Assembly: GCA_016931435.1 (NCBI GenBank)
Contig: JAFGET010000188.1
Span: 1 to 11,415 of the forward strand
DNA length: 11,415 bases
Reading direction: 5' to 3'
Source of the DNA: Candidatus Omnitrophota bacterium
GTDB lineage: Bacteria > Omnitrophota > Gorgyraeia > Gygaellales > Profunditerraquicolaceae
The notes beneath the pieces are model-generated. The model had not been told where the DNA came from, did not search any database, and saw nothing but the letters and a program-made list of their open reading frames with translations. Each line of letters begins with the position of its first letter. The stretch's first letter is position 1. Made by a program: the position numbers and the translations under genes. This document shows, piece after piece, positions 6,591 through 11,415 of the stretch.

Positions 6591-7142
6591 TTATACGCTT
6601 GCCGCAATGATCCCCGCTAAGACTACGATATCCTCGGCACAAAATATCCGGGTAATGTTTTTATCAAAAAGCATATTAGCTTCGGGGCCGAATTCATCAT
6701 CGCCGCGCCAAAGAGTGATCAAGACCGGGACCTTTTCAAACGCCTCCAAAACAATGCCTACATCGCCCTGATCGACCCTTTTTAAAGGTATCCTTTGTGC
6801 CGCGGTGATGATCCCTTCCGGTTTACTGCCGTATTTTCTCAATAAAGGGGAGATTGCCCGCTTTTTAAAAGCGGGGAGGTAACCCTCTACCTGCGAAACC
6901 TCCTTAAAAGAAAGCCATTCGCCCCTGACATCAGGCAACCCCTTCAACTTCTGCGCGGCATAATGTAAAATCAAAATCGCGGTGAAATCCTTGGCCGCAA
7001 CATTACAGGACAAGGACAACGCTTTTTTCTCTCTTAAATCCAGCTGGTATGTATCAGCTAAGAATTTAATTGATAAGGCATTGCCGGCATTTAAGTTAGC
7101 TAAATCTTCCCAGGCTTTATTTAAAGCTACTTCATATCCCAC
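6591..7142 (-). CDS. DUF3786 family protein
   Basis: A soluble 183-residue protein of the DUF3786 family, whose function is unknown. Recognisable family features are ILILHYAAQKLKG (56-68), RGEWLSFKEV (73-82), GYLPAFKKRA (87-96) and the conserved end LWRGDDEFGPEANMLFD (144-160) followed by the AEDIVVL segment (169-175). No signal peptide or membrane segment is seen. The start is a GTG at 7142; an in-frame stop lies upstream and no earlier ATG/GTG is available. There is no Shine-Dalgarno, and the best promoter (7150-7177) would start transcription at or next to the GTG, so the mRNA may be leaderless. Family members are frequent in anaerobes and have been noted near corrinoid or radical enzymes, but nothing here shows a substrate. 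Confidence 0.75.
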   Translation of the reverse strand: MGYEVALNKAWEDLANLNAGNALSIKFLADTYQLDLREKKALSLSCNVAAKDFTAILILHYAAQKLKGLPDVRGEWLSFKEVSQVEGYLPAFKKRAISPLLRKYGSKPEGIITAAQRIPLKRVDQGDVGIVLEAFEKVPVLITLWRGDDEFGPEANMLFDKNITRIFCAEDIVVLAGIIAASV

Positions 7143-7149
7143 TGTAATT

Positions 7150-7177
7150 ATTCTACTATTTTTATTAGATAAATCAA
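7150..7177 (-). promoter_or_regulatory. Candidate sigma-70 promoter for the DUF3786 gene
   Basis: On the minus strand, TTGATT (7177-7172) and TAGAAT (7155-7150) match the -35 and -10 consensus at 4/6 and 5/6, with a 16-base spacer. The predicted start is near 7143, right at the GTG codon. The -35 region overlaps the plus-strand promoter. Confidence 0.45.
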
Positions 7178-7194
7178 CACTTTTGGATTATAAT
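7166..7194 (+). promoter_or_regulatory. Candidate sigma-70 promoter for the Ski2-like helicase
   Basis: A perfect TATAAT (7189-7194) is preceded at 17 bases by TAGATA (7166-7171, 4/6 to TTGACA). Transcription would start near 7201, giving a leader of about 57 bases. It overlaps the divergent minus-strand promoter, so the two could interfere or share a regulator. Confidence 0.5.
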
Positions 7195-7222
7195 ACTTAA
7201 AAGATGCCAACCGCAACTAATA

Positions 7223-7257
7223 TTACGAATTACGAGTAACGAACTCTCTAGTTACGA
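7223..7257 (+). repeat. Iterated TTACGAA-like words before the helicase start
   Basis: Variants of (A/G)TTACGA recur immediately upstream of the ATG: TTACGA at 7223 and 7230, GTAACGAA at 7236 and GTTACGAA at 7251. They replace any Shine-Dalgarno. This could be a degenerate intergenic repeat or a binding site; no function is visible. Confidence 0.4.
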
Positions 7258-9135
7258 ATGCAATACGACCGTTTTCAGCAGGAAGCAATCGATTGTATCA
7301 ACCGAGGCCATTCTGTGATCGTCTCGGCCCCTACCGGAGCGGGCAAGACCGCCATTGCCGAACACGTCCTTTTGACCTGCATCAAGGATAACCTGGGCGT
7401 AATCTATACCGCCCCGATCAAAGCTTTATCAAACCAGAAGTTCCGCGACTTCCAGAAACAGTTCGGCGACAATATCGGCATACTCACGGGAGACGTTTCT
7501 CTAAACGCAGATGCCCCGGTCTTGATCATGACTACGGAGATCTTCCGCAACAAGATCCTCGATCAGCCGAAGAGCCTTGATAAATACTCCTGGATAATCT
7601 TTGATGAGGTCCATTATATTGATAATCCCGAAAGGGGCACGGTCTGGGAAGAATCCCTTATATTCCTCCCCAAACACATGCAGATGGTCTGCCTGTCGGC
7701 GACTATTCCTAACATCAAAGAAATTGCCCAATGGATGGAATCTGTCCATAACAAACCGGTTGAGACCGTGATCGAAGAAAAAAGGCCGGTGCCGCTGCAT
7801 TTTTTCTTCCAGTGCTACAATGAAATCACGGATAACTCTAATGACCTCAAGCGCTGGGGAGGCGGGAAAACGAACAAGCTGGATTCCATCATCAGTTATG
7901 TGCGCTTAAAAGAAGGCTTCCCTTGCATATATTTTGTCTTCGGAAGAAGAAGGGCGGAAGACCTTGCGCGCGACTTATACGCCCACAATTTTCTTACGCC
8001 CGGCGAGCGCAAAGAGATCACGGCTATGTATAAGTCGCTTTGCGAGCGTTTTGATTTGACAGACGACAGGACGGCTCAAGAATTATCCGCGCTGGTAAGC
8101 CGCGGCATCGCCTACCATCATGCCGGAATGCTTCCCACTTTAAAGGAGGCTGTTGAACGGCTCTTTACCAGCCGCCTCTTAAAAGTCATCTTTACCACGG
8201 AAACTTTTGCCTTAGGCATAAATATGCCCAGCCGCTCGGTGATCTTTGACGCCTTAAGGAAATATTACGGCCGCTATGTGCGGGGTCTAAAAACGCGCGA
8301 TTTCTATCAGATGGCAGGGCGTGCCGGAAGGCGCGGCCTGGATAAAGAAGGTTTTGTCTACTGCCGCATCAACCCCCAGAGAATAAAAGTTGATGAAGTA
8401 AAACGTATCATTTACGGCCCTCCCGAAGAGGTCAGGAGCCAGCTAAACACATCATATGCCACTATTTTAAACCTCTACGAAGAATATAAGGAGGGGCTGG
8501 TAAAGATCTACCCTCTTTCTCTGCATTATTTCCAGGCGCGTAATTATGAAAAAAAAGAAGCCGCGCGTTTAATCGAAGCAAAGTTAAAAATTCTTTCTGA
8601 CTTCTGCTATATTAAAAACGGCTCACTCACTGAAACAGGCCAATTCGCCAAAAGCGTCTACGGATACGAGCTCATCCTTACCGAGCTTTATGCCAATAGA
8701 GTCCTTGAGCAATTGGACGAATTTGGTTTGGGGATCATGGCGGCTTCCTGTGTGTTTGAACCGAGGAAAAATCAGAGCATGCCTTCTCTTTCAAAAACTG
8801 CCCGCAGGATAAGAAGGACCTCTGAAGAACTTTATGAACAGATAAAAAATAAAGAGCATAAAACGAGGGTGTATCCTTTCAGCAAATCCCCCCATTTCCA
8901 CCTTTCAAGCTGTATGGAAGCGTGGCTGCGCGGGACAAAATTCGAGCAGATATTGAAATTTACCGATACCGATGAAGGGGAGATCGTGCGCTATTTCAGG
9001 ATGAGCGTTCAGATATTGCGGGAAATAAAAGACGCCGAAGCCACCTCTCATATATTGAAAGAGAAGATCAAGGAAACTATCCGCGTGATCAACCGCGACA
9101 TCGTGGATGCGGAAAAACAGCTGAGGGAAGGTTAA
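7258..9135 (+). CDS. Ski2-like superfamily 2 RNA helicase
   Basis: An ATP-dependent 3'-5' helicase of the Ski2/Mtr4 type, probably acting on RNA in the cytoplasm. Motifs: Q-like FQQEAI (6-11), I APTGAGKT (24-31), Ia TAPIKALSNQKF (51-62), Ib TTEIFRN (92-98), II DEVHYI (116-121, the DEVH box), III SATIPN (147-152), IV YFVFGRRRAEDLA (225-237), V TTETFALGINMPSRSV (313-328) and VI QMAGRAGRRG (351-360). A reduced DSHCT-like C-terminus follows, with GTKFEQILKFTDTDEGEIVR and FRMSVQILREI (about 558-590). At 625 residues it is shorter than actinobacterial HelY or eukaryotic Ski2/Mtr4 (about 900-1100), and I see no arch domain insertion. It is the only plus-strand gene. Roles in RNA decay or ribosome maturation are inferred from relatives. 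Confidence 0.93.
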   Translation: MQYDRFQQEAIDCINRGHSVIVSAPTGAGKTAIAEHVLLTCIKDNLGVIYTAPIKALSNQKFRDFQKQFGDNIGILTGDVSLNADAPVLIMTTEIFRNKILDQPKSLDKYSWIIFDEVHYIDNPERGTVWEESLIFLPKHMQMVCLSATIPNIKEIAQWMESVHNKPVETVIEEKRPVPLHFFFQCYNEITDNSNDLKRWGGGKTNKLDSIISYVRLKEGFPCIYFVFGRRRAEDLARDLYAHNFLTPGERKEITAMYKSLCERFDLTDDRTAQELSALVSRGIAYHHAGMLPTLKEAVERLFTSRLLKVIFTTETFALGINMPSRSVIFDALRKYYGRYVRGLKTRDFYQMAGRAGRRGLDKEGFVYCRINPQRIKVDEVKRIIYGPPEEVRSQLNTSYATILNLYEEYKEGLVKIYPLSLHYFQARNYEKKEAARLIEAKLKILSDFCYIKNGSLTETGQFAKSVYGYELILTELYANRVLEQLDEFGLGIMAASCVFEPRKNQSMPSLSKTARRIRRTSEELYEQIKNKEHKTRVYPFSKSPHFHLSSCMEAWLRGTKFEQILKFTDTDEGEIVRYFRMSVQILREIKDAEATSHILKEKIKETIRVINRDIVDAEKQLREG

Positions 9136-9140
9136 AAAAA

Positions 9141-9171
9141 GCCAGGTTGAATTTTAAAAACTCAACCTGGC
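9141..9171. terminator. Bidirectional intrinsic terminator
   Basis: A perfect 10-bp stem, GCCAGGTTGA (9141-9150) with TCAACCTGGC (9162-9171), has an 11-base loop. On the minus strand it is followed by seven U; on the plus strand by a T-rich run. It lies six bases after the helicase stop and 19 bases beyond the stop of the convergent 191-residue gene, so it can end both transcripts. Confidence 0.9.
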
Positions 9172-9190
9172 CAATTTTATTTTCTTTCTA

Positions 9191-9766
9191 TTAATCTGCG
9201 GCTGATAATAGCGGGCCTGTAAAAAACTCAATAACATCGGCAACTGCCCCCGCGGCCCCGCTTTGAGGATAGTCAAAGATATACCCTGTCTGCTTGACCC
9301 CATTTGCATCTGTCCAGGTTACTTCATATTGCGTACAGAAACCTACCAGTACGCGTAAATTTGCGCCGCTTGTGCCATCCGGATACGAAAAATTAGAAAT
9401 CGTTATATTTTCAGTCACGCTGACTATAGTCAATTCCGTACCCTTTGGTATTGATCCTAAACAAGTATACGATCCGCCGAATTGCACAGTGGCAGGATTA
9501 GCATTCCTGCTATATACAGGAGTATCGGAATTGAGTTCGACTTTATCGCCGGGCTGAAAAATCCCGCCTTCTGCAACTGTCGCTTGCTGTATCATCGGAG
9601 CCGGCTTATTCGCGTTTTGAATAGCTTCTCCTGGCTTCATAAAAGATGCCGCGCCGGGGGACATCAAGCCATTGCCCTTCATCTCAAGCCCTTCTCTGGC
9701 GTAAGTATTGTTTACCCACACCCCTGCTATCAATAATACCAGTACCAACAATAAAATTTTCCTCAT
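9191..9766 (-). CDS. Hypothetical secreted protein, 191 residues
   Basis: I do not recognise the family. Residues 1-23 (MRKILLLVLVLLIAGVWVNNTYA) are a Sec signal peptide with no lipobox. A low-complexity linker rich in Gly, Met, Asn and Pro follows (30-70), then a probable beta domain (70-168: KVELNSDTPVYSR, GTELTIVSV, LRVLVGFCTQYEVTWTD, GYIFDYP) that could be SH3-like. Cys102 and Cys144 could form a disulfide. I chose the ATG at 9766, with GGAGGAGGAG just upstream; a GTG at 9829 (AAGGAG four bases upstream) would add 21 residues before the signal peptide. Strong promoter, strong ribosome-binding site and terminator make it a single-gene unit. A terminator-like hairpin lies in its leader (9794-9820). 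It is downstream of the caspase/LysM gene on the same strand. Confidence 0.85.
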   Translation of the reverse strand: MRKILLLVLVLLIAGVWVNNTYAREGLEMKGNGLMSPGAASFMKPGEAIQNANKPAPMIQQATVAEGGIFQPGDKVELNSDTPVYSRNANPATVQFGGSYTCLGSIPKGTELTIVSVTENITISNFSYPDGTSGANLRVLVGFCTQYEVTWTDANGVKQTGYIFDYPQSGAAGAVADVIEFFTGPLLSAAD

Positions 9767-9793
9767 CTTTCTCCTCCTCCTTTTGCTTATGAC

Positions 9794-9820
9794 AAAAAAA
9801 CGCGTTGCCACGCAACGCGT
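9794..9820 (-). promoter_or_regulatory. Intrinsic terminator inside the leader of the 191-residue gene (candidate attenuator)
   Basis: In the minus-strand transcript ACGCGUUGC (9820-9812), loop GUG and GCAACGCGU (9808-9800) form a perfect 9-bp stem followed by a run of U (9799-9794). It lies between the promoter at 9897-9925 and the start codon at 9766. A competing nested fold is possible: GCCACG (9853-9848) with CGUGGC (9812-9807), and GCGU (9831-9828) with ACGC (9820-9817). That would break the terminator. A GTG start with AAGGAG (9839-9834) lies in the same segment. It could instead be the late terminator of the upstream caspase/LysM gene. Confidence 0.65.
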
Positions 9821-9896
9821 AAAGATCACGCCTCTCCTTATTCAATCCGTGGCTTTTTAACGAATAAGAAGTAATCGATTTATATTGACCCAATAA

Positions 9897-9925
9897 AGTA
9901 TATCATGGTAAAAGCAGGTTTTCAA
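9897..9925 (-). promoter_or_regulatory. Strong sigma-70 promoter for the secreted protein gene
   Basis: TTGAAA (9925-9920, 5/6) and TATACT (9902-9897, 5/6) are separated by exactly 17 bases on the minus strand. The start would be near 9890, giving a leader of about 124 bases with about 70 bases ahead of the terminator hairpin. Confidence 0.75.
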
Positions 9926-10017
9926 TTAGAATAACTAGCTTTTGTTTTAGTTAACTTTGAAGCTAAAAATACCCCTTATTCCTGCTCAGTTTTGTTACCT
10001 AGGGCAATAAGTCTTGT
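9926..10017. other. Spacer after the caspase/LysM gene with weak inverted repeats
   Basis: Two weak inverted repeats are visible: TAGCTT (9936-9941) with AAGCTA (9960-9965), and CTTATT (9975-9980) with AATAAG (10006-10011). The second is followed in the minus sense by a GGGGUAUUUUU stretch and could be a poor terminator. No gene is seen here. Confidence 0.3.
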
Positions 10018-11415
10018 TTATGGGTTTGGTAGGTCAAAAGCAAATAAGGTATTGCGGATAATCAAAAACAATGATGATAAAGAGGAATCTTTCGGTGCGT
10101 AAGGATGCTCCCAATTTAAGTCTGCCGGAGGAATAATTATGGTTTGCCCCGGATAAAGTAAATATGGATTTTGTAACCCATTGTATTCGATGAGGATTTC
10201 CAGTGAAATATTATACATAGCTGCTATCTTCTCCAGTGTATCTCCAGGCTGGACAGTATATACTACCTCGCTTCCGTCATAGGTCCCTACCCAGGGGAAA
10301 ATTACTCCGTTATTTGGCTCTACAACCACCCCATACGCACTATCTGTAGCTCCGATAACTCGTCCAGCTTGGGGGAAAACCGCGGCTAATAAATTGACCA
10401 TATTAAACTCACCTCTCTTACCTACGCCATTACTGCATGAATCTAATAAGACAATGCCGCCGTTCTGTAAACACTGTTGAATCTCTGCTAATTGACTAAA
10501 ATCAGAAAGATCTAAAAAAACGGATTCCTCGATACCTTCACTAAAATTCAGGCTAGCGGGATCACCATGACCTCCGAAAATAATGAGAAAAGCTTGTTTT
10601 TGCGCTGTGGCGTCTTGTACGGCAGCTATTGCCTCGGTGTCAGAGCCTACTTGATAATACATTACCCGATAACCTTGTTGAATGAGCTTATGCATCATCT
10701 CTTTTGTATAAAAACTGGAAAAAGCGCCATTATAGTCATCTTCAGGATATATCACTACCGCAATGGGTCGGTCATCAAATGTAGGGTTCAATCTATTGCT
10801 AACTATTTCTTTCAGGTCTTGCGGGTAGAAACGTACCACGCTCCATATTCCGATTTCTCTTAAGGCGCCAGAAACGGCTTCGGCCCCGTATTGCGCGGAT
10901 AATTCGGCGATCGCATCCTGCACCTCTGTACTGTTCCAGGCGATAATAACATCCATAAATCCATTAGGATTATTTTGGAAAAGAGACTTTACCGCCTCTT
11001 GCCCAAATACTCCGGAAAGCTCTGAGATGGCAACGGTAAGAGTATTTATGTCGGTATCCTTCAAGCTGTATAAAAAATAGCCGAGAAGCCAGGATTCTGC
11101 GGTAAATTTCTCTACCAACACAGACTTCACTTCATCAGGGCTAATCCCTAATGCCCCGGCCACAGCATTAACATAGCCGTTTAATTGGTCGCTATCTATA
11201 CCACTAATACTTTCTAAAAAAAGGCCGGGATCGCTCCTAAAGGCAGAAATTACCGTTTCCCGGCCAAAAAATGCAGATACGTCTTTAATGGAAGCACAAA
11301 AAGCAGCCATATCGGCATCCTTTAAGTTAGATAAAAAATAATTAATACGATATGGTTCCGTTGCAAATTTTTCTGCTAATACAGATTTTAATTCATCGGG
11401 ACTCATTCCCAAGGC
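10018..11415 (-). CDS. Caspase-fold (clan CD-like) protein with tandem repeats and C-terminal LysM, N-terminus outside window
   Basis: The frame is open through the window edge, so the gene is partial and at least 465 residues long (numbering from 11412). Two helical repeats of period 87 (SPDELKSVLAEKF at 4, SPDEVKSVLVEKF at 91) share about 30 of 68 aligned residues; a degenerate half-repeat follows (about 168-194). A caspase-hemoglobinase-like domain spans about 214-372: strand PIAVVIYPED, FLIIFGGHGDP (His282) and IVLLDSCSNG (Cys326), matching the His-Gly and Asp-Ser-Cys catalytic signature of metacaspase/C14-type peptidases. A LysM domain, VVYTVQPGDTLEKIAAMY to YPGQTIIIP (383-427), implies binding to peptidoglycan or another GlcNAc polymer. 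A short hydrophobic tail ends the protein. It is probably exported, but the signal peptide would be outside the window. The substrate is unknown. Confidence 0.85.
   Translation of the reverse strand, partial: ALGMSPDELKSVLAEKFATEPYRINYFLSNLKDADMAAFCASIKDVSAFFGRETVISAFRSDPGLFLESISGIDSDQLNGYVNAVAGALGISPDEVKSVLVEKFTAESWLLGYFLYSLKDTDINTLTVAISELSGVFGQEAVKSLFQNNPNGFMDVIIAWNSTEVQDAIAELSAQYGAEAVSGALREIGIWSVVRFYPQDLKEIVSNRLNPTFDDRPIAVVIYPEDDYNGAFSSFYTKEMMHKLIQQGYRVMYYQVGSDTEAIAAVQDATAQKQAFLIIFGGHGDPASLNFSEGIEESVFLDLSDFSQLAEIQQCLQNGGIVLLDSCSNGVGKRGEFNMVNLLAAVFPQAGRVIGATDSAYGVVVEPNNGVIFPWVGTYDGSEVVYTVQPGDTLEKIAAMYNISLEILIEYNGLQNPYLLYPGQTIIIPPADLNWEHPYAPKDSSLSSLFLIIRNTLFAFDLPNP
10894..11415 (-). repeat. 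Two tandem 261-bp coding repeats (87-residue unit)
   Basis: The units 11155-11415 and 10894-11154 each begin with ALG(M/I)SPDE(L/V)KSVL and continue with F-x-x-E, YFL, LKDxD, FGxE and a final F. The window edge falls exactly at a unit boundary (ALG), so further copies upstream are likely. Divergence is moderate, arguing against very recent duplication. Confidence 0.75.

Noticed and set aside
9767..9890. Cyclic-di-GMP-I (GEMM) riboswitch in the leader of the 191-residue gene, suggested by AAAGCCACGGA
   Set aside because: The rest of the GEMM consensus (P1b hairpin, tetraloop receptor, second conserved stem) is not present, so the match looks fortuitous.
9684..9893. 69-codon minus-strand frame overlapping the leader and start of the secreted protein gene
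   Set aside because: It begins with a TTG at the predicted transcription start, lacks a ribosome-binding site and runs out of frame through the signal-peptide coding region.

Overview
The window is about 11.4 kb of moderate-GC bacterial chromosome. It is densely coded and nearly all genes lie on the minus strand. The gene mix is a SpoVG-family protein, a DUF3786 protein, a four-helix-bundle (23S intervening-sequence type) protein, a bacterial Ski2-like helicase and a caspase-like/LysM protein. Short GGGGACGGTTC-ended repeats are also present. Together these suggest an uncultured Gram-negative lineage of the Omnitrophota (candidate division OP3) or PVC type. That placement is inference from gene content, not from a marker tree.

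Layout on the minus strand, in transcription order from the right edge: a caspase-fold protein with tandem 87-residue repeats and a C-terminal LysM (10018-11415, its N-terminus lies outside the window). A spacer with a near-consensus sigma-70 promoter follows. Its transcript leader carries an intrinsic terminator ahead of a secreted 191-residue protein (9191-9766). That gene is convergent with the one plus-strand gene, a Ski2-like RNA helicase (7258-9135), and the two share a bidirectional terminator (9141-9171).

Divergent from the helicase, with overlapping promoters, runs a long minus-strand series: a DUF3786 protein, a possible 28-codon ORF, a secreted thermonuclease-like protein, chorismate synthase (aroC), a SpoVG-family protein, shikimate kinase (aroK), a small exported protein, dprA, topA and the first codons of a four-helix-bundle protein at the left edge. 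Stop/start overlaps (aroK with its neighbour, dprA with topA, topA with the edge gene) indicate translational coupling. The aroC and aroK genes serve the shikimate-chorismate pathway. dprA and topA act on DNA.

The most notable non-coding structures are three. A 12-bp hairpin buries the Shine-Dalgarno of the SpoVG gene. The 191-residue gene has a promoter-terminator-gene leader with a competing nested fold. A 129-bp MITE-like element with 11-bp terminal inverted repeats sits between spoVG and aroK. The caspase/repeat/LysM protein is the most unusual protein in the window. No CRISPR array, tRNA, rRNA or intact transposase gene was seen.
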